A stretch of 64,000 nucleotides of DNA. Origin: Glossina fuscipes. Taxonomy: Eukaryota > Arthropoda > Insecta > Diptera > Glossinidae. A program made the translations under genes and the position numbers. Below, piece by piece: positions 12,815 through 25,992 of this stretch (the stretch's first letter is position 1; every line of letters starts with the position of its first letter). The notes beneath the pieces are model-generated. The model saw nothing but the letters and a program-made list of their open reading frames with translations. It made no database searches and had not been told where the DNA came from. The DNA is taken from NCBI RefSeq assembly GCF_014805625.2, contig NW_023998417.1, positions 4,099,618-4,163,617 on the forward strand, written 5' to 3'.

Positions 12815-15343
12815 ATGGATGCTGCATCCACCAGTAGTTATCAAGCCTGCCAAAATATTTGTTCACCATACACATCTGCTATAGGCAGCGAACGTGATGA
12901 TCTTAATGCCAAAGATGATGACATGACCTTTTGCATGTCTAACTATGCTAAGGAAGCATTAAAAATGATGTTCATGATGCGTTCACATAATATGCTTACC
13001 GATGTAATACTTGAAGTTAAACATGAACTTTTTCCCGCCCATAAAGTTGTCCTCTCAGCAGCCTCACCGTACTTTAAAGCAATGTTCACGGGAGGTCTCA
13101 AGGAATCGGAAATGTCACGTATAAAATTACAAGGGGTTAGTATTATATTTATTTTCATATTAATATAATTTAATTTAATCTATAATTAATTTAATACATA
13201 ATTCTGTCATTTAAAAGTAGTTATGTCTTTGGTATCGTAATTTTTAACTCCAGGTATGTCCCACTGCCATGGGCCGTATTATATATTTTATGTATACTGG
13301 TCATATACGAGTAACCGAAGTTACAGTCTGTCAATTATTGCCGGCTGCGACAATGTTCCAAGTTCCAAATGTGATAGATGCATGTTGCGCATTCCTTGAA
13401 AGGCAATTAGATCCTACAAATGCTATTGGTATAGCGAATTTTGCCGAACAACATGGCTGCATTGAATTGCATAGAAAGGCGAATCATTTTATTGAACGTC
13501 ACTTCACTCAGGTAAGTCGATGCGTTCCAATTATTTAACAGTTAATGTTTTAAAATAATAATATGTATGTATGTATGTAGGTATGTCAAGAGGAGGAATT
13601 CTTACAATTATCAGCGTATCAATTAATAGCATTAATACGTCGCGACGAACTTAATGTGCAGGGTGAACGAGAAGTATATAATGCCGTCTTAAAATGGGTT
13701 AAATACGATGAGGAAAATCGTTATCCCAAAATGGAGCATATACTCTTCTCGGTACGTTGTCAATTTCTGACTCCGACTTTTCTCCGCGAACAAATGAAAA
13801 ACTGTGATGTGTTGAGAAAAGTGCCGGCCTGCCGTGAATATTTAGCGAAAATATTCAAAGATTTAACGCTGCATAAAAGGCCAATCGTGAAGGAACGTAA
13901 TCCGAATACAACACGTATGATATTTGTGGCAGGAGGTTTCTATCGCCAGTCTTTGGACATATTGGAAGCATATAATGTCGATGACAAGACGTGGACATCT
14001 CTGCCAAATTTGCGTATACCACGCTCAGGCTTAGGAGCTGCTTTTCTTAAAGGTGTCTTCTATGCTGTGGGCGGCAGAAATAATTCCCTGGGAACGACTT
14101 ACGATTCGGATTGGGTCGATCGTTATAATGCATTGACTGAACAATGGAGACCGTGTGCACCGATGTCCGTGCCACGACATCGTGTCGGTGTGGCGGTAAT
14201 GGACGAATTAATGTATGCTGTTGGCGGTTCGGCCGGCTCGGAATATCACAACACTGTAGAATAGTAAGAAGTCAAAAAAAAAAAAAAAAATAAAGAAAAA
14301 ACTATTCATTCCTTTCCTTTTTTTCTAGTTTTGATCCAGAAATTGATCGTTGGTTTTTAGTGCAGCCGATGCAAGCCAAGCGTCTCGGTGTAGGTGTAGT
14401 GGTTGTAAATCGCTTACTCTACGCTATCGGTGGTTTCGATGGGACTGAACGTTTAGCGTCCGTAGAATGCTACCATCCTGAAAACAACGAATGGAATTTC
14501 GTGCCGTCCATGTCTTGTGGCCGTAGTGGTGCCGGCGTGGCAGCTATTCATCAATATATTTATGTTGTTGGCGGCTTTGATGGTTCACGACAATTATCTT
14601 TAGTGGAACGTTATGACACAGAGAACCAAATATGGGATCAAGTGGCACCAATTAAAATCGCACGCAGTGCTTTATCTTTAACTTCATTGGATGGTAAACT
14701 TTATGCGATAGGTGGATTTGATGGCTCCAATTTCTTGACCATTGTCGAAGTGTACAATCCAAAAACAAATTTGTGGGAGGAAGGCACACCCCTAAGCTCA
14801 GGACGATCAGGTCATGCGTCAGCGGTCATTTATCAACCATCCTGTGTTGCAAGTTTCATGGATTGCTTTGAAAAAGAAAATTCGAATCGGGAAACCAATT
14901 TCGACAGTTTCCCCGAGAACGATAATAGCACAAATAATTCTCCCAGCGAGAGCAGCAATCGAACTGGCGAAGCCAATAGCAATTCTCAAGGTCAATTTCA
15001 TTCATCCTACAACAGTGCAGGATGTAGAAATTGCGAAATAACTCAAAATCAAAGTCCAGAAAATGACGCAATTAATATTGAAGAAGACTTAAAAATGCAT
15101 TTTAAAAGGAAACATAAATGTTGCCTTTTAAAATTTTTACAATCGTATTGCAAAAATGATAAATTCAAACAGTTTTCTGATCATACACTATTCACATCAT
15201 TTGCTATAAATGTTTTAATGCTTTATTTAGATAAACAAGTTTGTCCTTTTTTGAAAAGATCGAAAGCAAAATGTTTATTAAAAATGTTTAATGAGAATCA
15301 TGCAAAAAAGCCGATGAAAAATTTAAAATATTATGATACTTAG
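12815..15343 (+). CDS. Keap1: Keap1, BTB-BACK-Kelch adaptor of the Cul3 ubiquitin ligase
   Basis: Four coding exons (12815-13135, 13254-13511, 13581-14263, 14329-15343) encode about 758 residues. Keap1 docks Cul3 through BTB/BACK and binds the Nrf2/CncC transcription factor through its Kelch propeller, targeting it for degradation until electrophiles modify sensor cysteines. The BTB domain covers about residues 60-170 (DVILEVKHELFPAHKVVLSA), BACK about 175-290, and six Kelch repeats about 305-595, each with a GG pair (FVAGGF, YAVGGRNNS, YAVGGSAG, YAIGGFDG, YVVGGFDG, YAIGGFDG). YAVGGRNNS is characteristic of Keap1 among Kelch proteins. Cysteines in VRCQFLTP, KNCDVL and PACREYL (about 253, 268, 277) align with human C273, C288 and C297. 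A tail of about 165 residues, rich in N, S and E and then basic/hydrophobic, follows the propeller; vertebrate Keap1 lacks it, but Drosophila Keap1 is similarly long. A 5' UTR intron is implied by the acceptor at 12806. Confidence 0.94.
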
Positions 15344-15889
15344 CTTCAATAAGATAAGATAAGAAATATTTTGTTAATGTTTTTTTATTTTTAATTATAT
15401 AGCTGATGATAATTCCCCCCAAGTATTTTCATAATTCAATAGTCATTATCATTATTAATAATTGTAATCCTTGTAGCTTAGACTATATTCGAGTAGACTT
15501 AGTCTACGTAGACTTAAGAGTAGATTTTTCAATAAGATAATTGTGACCGCTTTATAGAAAGCATTTTCATTCCATGAACGTATTTGTTTTACTCTTTCCC
15601 ACCCAACGTAACACTCCGTATTCCTTTCCCACGTCACTACTGTCTACCATGTGGCGTTTAAGAAATTTCCTCTTGTTTTTTAAATTTTTTTTGCATATTA
15701 TGAAAACACAACCAAAAAATTCTTTAATCTTAACGACAATAGTTAAGTGTTCTTTTTTTTTTTATTTTGACAGTGCATTGTCAGTATAATTGTATCATTA
15801 AAAAATTTCCTAAACATTTATGTGACAAATATAAGTTAAAAAAGAGTAATTTATGCATAAGAAAAAAGAAGAAAAATGTTTTTATATTC

Positions 15890-15895
15890 AATAAA
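15890..15895 (+). terminator. Probable Keap1 polyadenylation signal (AATAAA)
   Basis: First canonical AATAAA followed by non-coding sequence after the Keap1 stop at 15343; it implies a 3' UTR of about 560 bases. Confidence 0.4.
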
Positions 15896-17354
15896 AACTA
15901 ATGCATATGTAAGAAATTAAATTGGCTGCAAGCTAACTTTTACGAATAAGGTAAGAGAAATCTTTAGAATACGAAACAATTTTTCTTTTTTTGTAAGGGC
16001 AGATAATCTACCGCTTACTTGATTGATGAACTAAGGTCATGATGGAAATTGATTCGTCTCAGTACTGCATATAATAAGATTATCTAAAATGTAGTCAGCT
16101 ACTGTCTCCTTCTTCGCTTACGGATACGATATATAATTTTAATTTTCAAGTAGCGAAATTTCAGTGAAGATGATAGGGGCTCTGCCTTTATACTCTATAC
16201 CTTCTCCACTTCGGATGGTACACTTATGAAAAGTGCGTAAAGGAGCTGTCGGATATAAATCACTTCGTAAGTTTCTTATTAGAACTTTAAAAAAAAAAAA
16301 ACATTTTTAGCAATTTTCTCAAACACACACACATCCTGCTCAGTCTTTTGCTAACAGTGAGTGGGTGTTTTCAAACCGGTCATCCACATAACATAAACAT
16401 AACAACATAAAACTGCCACTTACTATAGAAAATTTTATCGTTCAACAATTGGTTGGGTAATGTCTTAATATTATAGTAACGAATTTTTTTAAATCATTTT
16501 TTTAGATATGTTTTTCGCAGTTTTTCACTTTGCCTTAATACTTGCGAAATATCACTAGAAATATTCTACCCATCTGAGGCAGCTAACAATTTAAGGTATG
16601 TGACACTTTATGTACGTATGTGGTGTGTATTTTAATTTTTGCCGAGATCACGAAACATTACAATATTGAAAGCCGATCATGATTACCTTTAAGTTTATTA
16701 TATAATTTTTCTAAATGCATCTTTATTAATATTAAAATATTTCACTTACCTTACCTTACCGGCTGTTTATTGCTGTAAATGAAACAAATATTAATAACGA
16801 TTGATTAGTAATAAGAAAATATTGTAATAGTATATGGTTCGTAATTTGAATAAATAACAGTTCGCAAAATGTACAGATAATATAACATTCATTCTCTTTA
16901 TTTACACTTCTTACTTATTCAAAAAGAAAAAGAGAAAAAAATTGATAGCTCTTTTCACAGCTAATACAGAGAGTTGAAAGTAAAAGAAATGAAAATAACA
17001 AAAATTTTACTTAAAAAAGCGTTAACAGAATTTTTGTTCATATAAGAACTGAAAATGATCGGCTGCTAATTAACAGCGTTACTAATGTTATTGAGAACAG
17101 GAAGGACAAAGAGCTCTCGGGTTTTTATTGATTTGAATATTGAAGAAAATATTGAGGCATTTTATCATTTAATTGTCTTGGCTAAAACACGGACGAGAGA
17201 ATTCACAAAAAAAAAAAAAAAAAAAAAAATACATATCTGCAGCCGAAACTGATCGTTAGCCGGTTTATCGACATTAAAAGTGTTCTCAGCCGTTTGTGTT
17301 TGTTATTTTCACGTCGATAACATGGAATGCATTGCCTACCCCGAAATAGCAGCC

Positions 17355-17364
17355 AACAGCTGAT
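17355..17364. promoter_or_regulatory. Ohler motif 5 (AACAGCTGAT) upstream of RpIII128
   Basis: Perfect match to AWCAGCTGWT, a core-promoter motif of housekeeping genes in Drosophila, about 140 bp upstream of the RpIII128 ATG. The match and position are seen; function is inferred. Confidence 0.45.
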
Positions 17365-17501
17365 GGATGTTAATTTTGCAAATAACATAGTATGCATTTT
17401 TCTTTAGTAATTCGCATGCCGCTAGTAGGAGTAGTGAGGCGAAATTTTATTTAAGGATTTTCTTTTTTTTTTTTAAGTAAAGATAATTTCTATATAAAAT
17501 A

Positions 17502-20500
17502 ATGACAGGTAAAAAAGCGAGCACGAAATCATGGGATAGTGATCCTAAAAATTGGGGTAAGGCCGTAAAACCTTTGGAGGAAAAATGGAAATTGGTGCCG
17601 GCTTTTTTGCAAATAAAAGGTTTAGTTAAACAACACATCGATTCATTTAATCATTTTGTGAATGTTGATATTAAAAAGATTGTGCAAGCGAATAAAACAG
17701 TGATTAGTGATGCAGATCCAATATTTTATCTTAAATATTTGGACGTTCGAGTGGGTACACCCGATATAGAAGATGGTTATAATATAACAAAGCCAACAAC
17801 ACCACATGAGTGTAGACTGAGAGACACCACTTATTCGGCACCCATAACTGTCGATATAGAGTACACTCGAGGAACACAACGTGTCGTTAGAAACAATTTA
17901 TTGATTGGACGTATGCCTGTAATGTTAAGGTCATCAAATTGTGTATTAACAGACAAATCGGAATTTGAATTGGCGAAATTAAATGAGTGCCCATTGGATC
18001 CTGGCGGTTATTTCGTTGTCAGAGGTCAAGAGAAAGTTATCCTAATTCAAGAGCAATTATCTTGGAATAAAATGATTACAGAAGAATTTGGTGGTACAGT
18101 TCAGTGTCAAGTCACTTCGTCAACTCATGAAAAGAAATCCCGTACTGTGGTATTAAGCAAACATAACAAATATTACTTAAAACACAACTCAATGGTGGAC
18201 GAAATACCGATAGTTGTGATATTTAAAGCAATGGGTGTAATCTCCGATATGGAAATTATGTCGTTGGTTGGTGCGAGTATAGAGACGCAAAATCGTTTTG
18301 CTCCCTCGCTTTTAGAAGCTTGCGCTTTAAATATTTTCACTCAGCAACGAGCTTTAGATTATATGGGTTCCAAATTGGTCGTGAAACGTTTTCAGACAGC
18401 TGTTGTTAAAACTCCAGCAGATGAAGCTCGTGAACTTCTTGCTACCACCATTCTGGCTCATGTGCCAGTAGAAAATTTCAATTTTCAAATTAAGTCCATA
18501 TACTTATCGCTTATGATACGTCGTGTAATGGCCGCCGAATTGGATAGCACTGCTTTCGACGATCGTGATTATTATGGTAACAAACGTTTAGAACTGGCAG
18601 GCTCTTTGATCTCGCTAATGTTTGAAGATCTCTTCAAACGCATGAACTGGGAGTTGAAAACTATCGCTGACAAAAATATTCCGAAAGTCAAGGCTGCTCA
18701 ATTCGATGTGGTTAAGCATATTCGAGCCGCGCAGATTACTGTAGGCTTGGAGTCAGCAATATCCTCTGGTAATTGGACTATAAAACGTTTCAAAATGGAA
18801 AGGGCAGGCGTCACGCAAGTACTGTCTCGTCTCAGTTATATTTCAGCTCTGGGCATGATGACGCGTGTAAATTCGCAATTTGAGAAAACGCGTAAAGTAT
18901 CCGGACCACGATCTTTACAGCCCAGTCAATGGGGCATGCTATGTCCGTCAGATACACCAGAGGGGGAAGCATGTGGCTTAGTTAAAAATTTAGCATTGAT
19001 GACTCACATCACTACCGAGGTGGAGGAAGGTCCTGTGGTAAGATTAGCTTTTCATGCTGGCGCGGAAGATATACGCTTGGTCGGAGGGGACGCTATTAAC
19101 AATCCAGAAGTATTTCTTGTTTTTATAAATGGAAACATTCTTGGCGTAACGAGAAATTATAAACGCCTTATGGCCGATTTTCGTAGGATGCGTCGAACGA
19201 ATCATTTGGGACCTTTTGTATCGATACACACATCGCATATGCAACGTTGCGTTTACATACATACAGACGGCGGACGGTTATGTCGCCCTTATATTATTGT
19301 TAAAAATGGAAGACCAGCGGTTAAGCAGAAGCACATCGATGAGCTTAACCGCGGTATACGCAAATTTGAGGACTTCCTTGACGATGGCTTAGTTGAGTAT
19401 CTGGATGTAAATGAAGAGAATGATTCCTATATTGCCTGGAACGAAGCGGATATTGATCCGGATAATACCACGCATTTAGAAATTGAACCATTTACAATAT
19501 TAGGTGTCTGCGCTGGTTTAGTTCCTTATCCCCATCACAATCAGAGTCCACGAAACACGTATCAATGCGCTATGGGTAAACAGGCTATGGGGGTAATCGG
19601 TTACAATCAAAAAAATCGCATCGATACATTAATGTATAATCTGGTTTATCCTCAAACACCAATGGTTAGGTCGAAGACTATTGAGTTGACTGGTTTTGAT
19701 AGACTTCCTGCTGGACAGAACGCTACCGTTGCTGTTATGAGTTACTCCGGTTACGATATCGAGGATGCGGTAATATTAAACAAAGCGGCAATAGATCGTG
19801 GCTATGGTCGCTGTTTAATATATAAAAATTCAAAATGCACTGTAAAACGTTACGCAAATCAAACGTACGATCGCATAATGGGACCGGTCAAAGATGCTCT
19901 AACCAATAAAGTTATTTTCAAGCATGACGCTTTAGATACTGATGGCATTGTGGCTCCCGGTGAAATGATCGTTAACAAGCAAGTGCTAATTAATAAAGAA
20001 ATGCCTGCAGTGACCTCAATCAACCCTATAGAGCAGACAGGGCAAGCATCACAGGTAAAAATGAAATTATATATAAACATTTAAAGATTTATATCAAAGC
20101 ATTGTATATGTATGTAAATCTTTTCAGATTAATTATACAGCGGTGCCTATCACATATAAAGGCACGGAACCCAGTTATGTGGAAAAAGTTATGGTTTCCG
20201 CTAACGGTGAAGAAGATTTTCTAATTAAGATTCTATTGCGACAAACACGTCGCCCTGAAATTGGCGATAAATTCAGCTCGCGGCATGGCCAAAAAGGTGT
20301 CACGGGTCTTATTGTGGATCAAGAGGATTTACCATTCAATGATTTCGGCATTTCTCCTGATATGATTATGAATCCTCATGGTTTTCCATCTCGTATGACT
20401 GTCGGTAAAACTTTAGAACTACTGGGTGGCAAAGCTGGACTCTTGGAAGGTAAATTTCATTACGGTACAGCGTTTGGCGGATCAAAATGTAAAGATATTC

Positions 20501-20979
20501 AAGAAGAGCTCTTCAAACATGGCTTCAATTACGTGGGTAAAGATTATTTCTATTCCGGCATTACCGGTGAAAGTCTGGAGGCTTATATATATTCAGGTCC
20601 AGTGTATTATCAAAAATTAAAGCATATGGTGCAGGATAAAATGCATGCACGTGCTAGAGGCCCGAAAGCGGTGCTTACTCGTCAACCTACGCAAGGTCGT
20701 AGTCGTGAAGGCGGGTTACGTTTAGGTGAAATGGAACGAGATTGCTTAATATCGTATGGTGCCAGTATGCTAATAATGGAACGTCTAATGATATCATCCG
20801 ATGCATTTGACGTTGACGTTTGTAAGACTTGCGGTCGTCTAGCATATTGCTCTTGGTGTCATTTTTGTCAATCATCAGCAAACGTTTCAAAGATTTCAAT
20901 GCCCTATGCTTGCAAATTACTTTTTCAAGAGCTAACCAGTATGAATGTAGTGCCAAAACTGAGATTACAAAATTACTAA
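17502..20979 (+). CDS. RpIII128: DNA-directed RNA polymerase III subunit RPC2 (second-largest subunit)
   Basis: Two exons, 17502-20054 and 20128-20979, joined over a 73-bp intron, encode 1134 residues, the normal length for RPC2/POLR3B. With RPC1 it forms the active centre of Pol III in the nucleus, which makes tRNAs, 5S rRNA and U6. Diagnostic blocks in order: [20 protein letters not shown] at the N-terminus (Pol III type); [11 protein letters not shown] and [43 protein letters not shown] and [18 protein letters not shown] (fork and link region); [28 protein letters not shown]; and [15 protein letters not shown] near the end. A C-terminal zinc-binding cluster uses Cys 1083, 1086, 1095 and 1098, with an extra Cys at 1092. 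Sequence is closer to POLR3B than to the Pol I or II homologues throughout. No truncation or frameshift is seen. A motif 5 site lies about 140 bp upstream. Confidence 0.97.
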
Positions 20980-21866
20980 TATAACTTAAGTAAAACGTTA
21001 CAAAACACTTTTGTTTTTTTTACTTTTTCAGTAAGACGAAGCAACGGGAACTACAGACACCAACAAGATTCTCAGGGAAATAATTGAAAAGTTTTAATGG
21101 AAGAATAGTGGTGCGATGTACTTAAAAGAAAAAAGAAATATAGATTCCTTATGAGATTACAGCAAATTTCTGCTGGCTTCTTCTCAGTTCGGTTAATTCT
21201 TCTCTCCTATTTCCTCTGAGGATTCTATCAGTTGCTTAGTTGAAATAAGTTTTTCAATCAATGCAATACTTCTTCGTTTAAGCCTAGTTGTTGCTTTGTT
21301 TGGCTATTACAATCAAGAGGGCTCGATACCCATAACGGCTGGCATGTCCATTGTTTATATTTGACTCACTAGCGGAATTGGCTCAAAAATTTAGTTTATA
21401 TAAATAGTTTGTGAATGTTTCTTTGCACATAATTTTCGAATAAAGGGAGGACGAGAGGTGGACGAGCGCAAGTAAAATTGTCATAGAATCTTCACTTTCA
21501 CTGACTAAACACATGCATGGCGTAAAAGAAATTTAGAGTATGTATATATATAAATGAATTGCGTTTTAGTTCTTGCGAGATCGGAGTGTTAAAGGTTAGC
21601 GAGAAAATCAAACTTATTGCAAAAGGAAAGTGGCACATTCATCATGAATACACATTATAGTTTGCAGGTTTTAAAAAAAAAAGGTAAATACGTTTATCCT
21701 TAACAGAAGCAAATGTACGCATCTTTAATATTGTAAAGAGATGAATAATTTAAATGAATAATTATTAACAGCATTAATGAATAGAATACATTTTTAACTA
21801 ATTGTCCATTAAGATATAGGAAAAAAGTATAATATTTATATATATACATTCTTTGTAATGTCTTAC

Positions 21867-23561
21867 CTTCTTTTAGACCGACGATAGTCTTCCTTGTACT
21901 GCTTCGTTGATAAGTTCATGTTTACACTTTCAATTTATTCGACATATAACATAAACGAAAAAACATTTAAAAAACTCTTTCTCATAGCTAATAAAGCTAT
22001 AATCAAAACTAATAAGTGAAAAGAGCAAAATTATTACACACTCACACAATAATATTTAGCACGAAACTCCGGATTTTATCTTAGTATTATTTTTTTTAAT
22101 TTGCAAAATCGAATTTTTTATTTACGAGCGCTGGTAAAAGCGACATTTAAACATTGCTTTCCCGTAACTTTTTTTTCTTATGTAACACCCTTTCAAAGAG
22201 GTTATTTAATTTTTGTTTTGTTGTAATAATTTGTTTTTAAATATTTGAATTTTATTTATTATAATTATCTATTCATTTCCTCGAGAGAAATTTTTTAAGA
22301 CTGCTTTAAATCAAAAACTTCGTCACTTCAATTCTAACTACAATTTCTTTCTCTTTGGCTAAGCATTTCTAAAACTTACATTTTTTCTCTAGTTTTCCCA
22401 AAAAATTTCTCATAACATCTTTCTAATATTCTAATTATAGTTAAAATGCTCGGTAATAACATTACTTACTTTAATTTTTTGTTGCTTTCAGAGTTTTCAT
22501 CGAACGGAATAAAAGCAAAGATCGAAATCAAAAATGAGGGGAACGTTCAATTTTCAAAATAAATATACTCAAATAAGAGATTTAACAAACAAGAGTTAGC
22601 TGTAGTCAGTGAAGAAATAAACCAAATAAGAGAACGAACAGAGAAAAGTTATTGCTCATATACATTATACAAAACACGATTCAAATCCAAAACTAAGAAA
22701 AGGCAGACACCTGTTGTGTTGTGTTTGCCATCAAAGACAAAGTTTTCATTTTGCAAAAACAATTCTTCTATTTGCTAACACGAATCTCATTTGACTATAA
22801 ATACTTCTGTTTAAAACAGCTATTTCTTTTACGAACCTTCTTCCTGCTAATATGTGAAATTTTGAAAATAGTTTTCGAATTTGTTTTATATTTATTTATA
22901 TATATAAACTTTTAAGGGGAGTTCGTTTCGTTTATTGGAGTTTTGACGAAGCCTAACCCGTTATAACCGACGAATTTCTAAATCAACAGCGCATTAACAA
23001 ATTTTATTTTCTTTGACTGTGAACACGTTTAATAACTTCTCTTTTTTATTACATGGCCTTTTAACTAAAAAATAATTTTTTGTATGCAGAGATTTTCAGA
23101 GGACTTAATTTTTAAATAATGTGCTTTTAATAGAACTTTCACGATTTCAGCGAATTTAACTCTTTTTTTTTTGATGTCACACGAATTGCAAATTTACGAG
23201 TCGACCGCCATTGAACTGATTTTGTTTTTTTAGCGGAATGATGCCATCGAAATGAAATAACTTCTTTGAACGAAGAATATAACATAAACGAATCTCGGCG
23301 CAATACGAATAACAGCAAAGAATTTTTTTTTTTTTATTTCAACTATAACTATGAATGAATTTCCTTACTAACATTTTTTTTTATTTCATTTTTAAAATAT
23401 TAAATCACTCTGTTTGCAACAATTTTTCGAAGCGCCCACAATTAGAACGAAGTTAGCCGAACATTTGTAAAGTTTGTATTTTTTTTTTTAAGCAAGGAAT
23501 GTAACCACCCGCGTAATTTCTAACGAACTTAATCTTTCAACAATCCCGGCAAAACTAATGA
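21867..23561 (+). repeat. Left arm of inverted duplication
   Basis: This arm is the reverse complement of 23572-25265. The innermost ~400 bp match base for base, including T runs of 11 and 13. Farther out there are single-base changes (for example CTTAATTTTTAA against TTAAAGATTAAG near 23.11 kb), small indels near 22.9 kb, and by 21.87 kb the two arms differ at roughly one base in five. Confidence 0.93.
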
Positions 23562-23571
23562 NNNNNNNNNN
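23562..23571. other. Assembly gap (10 N)
   Basis: Ten N, exactly at the symmetry axis of the inverted duplication. Real length and content are unknown. Confidence 1.
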
Positions 23572-25265
23572 TCATTAGTTTTGCCGGGATTGTTGAAAGA
23601 TTAAGTTCGTTAGAAATTACGCGGGTGGTTACATTCCTTGCTTAAAAAAAAAAATACAAACTTTACAAATGTTCGGCTAACTTCGTTCTAATTGTGGGCG
23701 CTTCGAAAAATTGTTGCAAACAGAGTGATTTAATATTTTAAAAATGAAATAAAAAAAAATGTTAGTAAGGAAATTCATTCATAGTTATAGTTGAAATAAA
23801 AAAAAAAAAATTCTTTGCTGTTATTCGTATTGCGCCGAGATTCGTTTATGTTATATTCTTCGTTCAAAGAAGTTATTTCATTTCGATGGCATCATTCCGC
23901 TAAAAAAACAAAATCAGTTCAATGGCGGTCGACTCGTAAATTTGCAATTCGTGTGACATCAAAAAAAAAAAAAGAGTTAAATTCGCTGAAATCGTGAAAG
24001 TTCTATTAAAAGCACATTATTTAAAGATTAAGTCCTCTGAAAATCTCTGCATACAAAAAATTATTTTTTTAGTTAAAAGGCCATTTAATAAAAAAGAGAA
24101 GTTATTAAACGTGTTCACAGTCAAAGAAAATAAAATTTGTTAATGCGCTGTTGATTTAGAAATTCGTCGGTTATAACGGGTTAGGCTTCGTGAAAACTCA
24201 AATAAACGAAATGAACTCCCCTTAAATATAAATAAATATAAATATATATAAGTAAATATAAAATAAATTCGAAAACTATTTTCAAAACGTCACATATTAG
24301 CAGGAAGAAGGTTCGTAAAAGAAATAGCTGTTTTAAACAGAAGTATTTATAGTCAAATAAGATTCGTGTTAGCAAATAGAAGAATTGTTTTTGCAAAATG
24401 AAAACTTTGTCTTTGATGGCAAACACAACACAACAGGTGTCTGCCTTTTCTTAGTTTTGGATTTGAATCGTGTTTTGTATAATGTATATGAGCAATAACT
24501 TTTCTCTGTTCGTTCTCTTATTTGGTTTATTTCTTCACTGACTACAGCTAACTCTTGTTTGTTAAATCTCTTACTTGAGTATATTTATTTTGAAAATTGA
24601 ACGTTCCCCTCATTTTTGATTTCGATCTTTGCTTTTATTCCGTTCGATGAAAACTCTGAAAGCAACAAAAAATTAAAGTAAGTAATGTTATTACCGAGCA
24701 TTTTAACTATAATTAGAATATTAGAAAGATGTTATGAGAAATTTTTTGGGAAAACTAGAGAAAAAATGGAAGTTTTAGAAATGCTTAGCCAAAGAGAAAG
24801 AAATTGTAGTTAGAATTGAAGTGACGAAGTTTTTGATTTAAAGCAGTCTTAAAAAATTTCTCTCGAGGAAATGAATAGATAATTATAATAAATAAAATTC
24901 AAATATTTAAAAACAAATTATTACAACAAAACAAAAATTAAATAACCTCTTTGAAAGGGTGTTACATAAGAAAAAAAAGTTACGGGAAAGCAATGTTTAA
25001 ATGTCGCTTTTACCAGCGCTCGTAAATAAAAAATTCGATTTTGCAAATTAAAAAAAATAATACTAAGATAAAATCCGGAGTTTCGTGCTAAATATTATTG
25101 TGTGAGTGTGTAATAATTTTGCTCTTTTCACTTATTAGTTTTGATTATAGCTTTATTAGCTATGGAAAGAGTTATTAAATGTTTTTCCGTTTTTGTTATA
25201 TGCCGAATAAATTGAAAGAGTAAACGTGTGGTTATCAAATGAAGCAGTACAAAGAAGACTGTCAA
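23572..25265 (-). repeat. Right arm of inverted duplication
   Basis: Mirror copy of 21867-23561. It contains an extra AT-rich stretch (about 24220-24260) absent from the left arm, and its outermost 100 bp are clearly diverged. It ends about 730 bp from the mRpS11 stop codon. Confidence 0.93.
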
Positions 25266-25992
25266 TGATATAAAAGAAGGTAAAGCATTAAATATATTTA
25301 AAATATGTGTACCTCTTCATTAGCTAAGAAAAGAGAATAATTATTGTGTTTTTATATCTTTTTTCCTGAATAATTTAAAAGAATACATAAGGAGAATAAA
25401 TATCACACTGTATCTCGGATTGTTATTTTAAAACCATTGACTATTGATTATTTTCTTATTATTAATCACTTATTATTATATTTTGCTTCTTTGCAGTGTG
25501 AAAAACCGGCAAAGTAAGGTAAGTATAATTCTTTGCTTTTCGTACATCACAGGAATAATGCGAATAACTTAAGCCTAAGAAAATTTCCATTGCCTTTCCT
25601 TAAATTTTGGATAATTCGTTCATTACTTTATATGAGCGCAATTTATTTGTTTATTATACTGACTGTTTAACGTTAAAGTTACAATTAATTGCTCCAATTT
25701 TAATTCACAAATCTATATCTTCTACATACGTAATCAACTTGAAATTCTGTGGCAATTTAGCTTGATCCTCTGGCGACTCAGAAATTCACATTCACTCTGA
25801 AATTATATGCAAGTCCAAAGTCAATTCAACGAATGGCTTAAGTAAACTGTGTTCTACCTATTAACCAGAATATATATTCTTCTTTTAACGATTGACGAGA
25901 ACATTCTTTAGCTTAGAGTTTCTTTTTTTTCATATATTTTCGTTATAATCTTTGTTCCTGCAAGTTTTATAAGTCATATTTTCTAATTTATT

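Larger units (their letters stand above)
15344..17501. other. Keap1 3' flank and RpIII128 promoter region
   Basis: AATAAA at 15890-15895 is the likely Keap1 polyadenylation signal. A short palindrome (GTAGACTTAGTCTAC) lies near 15493. Toward RpIII128 there is an Ohler motif 5 match, AACAGCTGAT (17355-17364), about 140 bp before the start codon, and an A run at 17206-17228. Nothing else was recognised. Confidence 0.5.
20980..25992. other. Convergent RpIII128/mRpS11 interval, mostly inverted duplication
   Basis: The RpIII128 3' flank (20980-21.8 kb) shows no feature. About 21.87-25.27 kb is two inverted arms meeting at a 10-N gap (annotated separately). The right remainder (25.27-25.99 kb) is the mRpS11 3' flank. 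Two GTG-initiated frames of 64 and 81 codons at 22721-22915 (+) and 24181-24426 (-) are the same sequence in the two arms and look non-coding. Confidence 0.7.

Noticed and set aside
21867..21919. Minus-strand mini-exon (ATG, 17 codons, basic peptide, good GTAAGA donor) in the outer left arm
   Set aside because: The mirrored copy at about 25.2 kb lacks the ATG and has a frameshift and stop; no downstream exon was found.
22721..22915. Hydrophobic 64-codon frame, repeated at 24181-24426 on the minus strand
   Set aside because: Both start with GTG, differ by indels, and are similar only because they lie in the two arms of the inverted duplication.
25494..25522. Acceptor-like TTCTTTGCAG followed by 22 bases and GTAAGT, resembling a microexon on the plus strand
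   Set aside because: No flanking coding exon on the plus strand to which it could belong; it contains an in-frame TAA in one phase.
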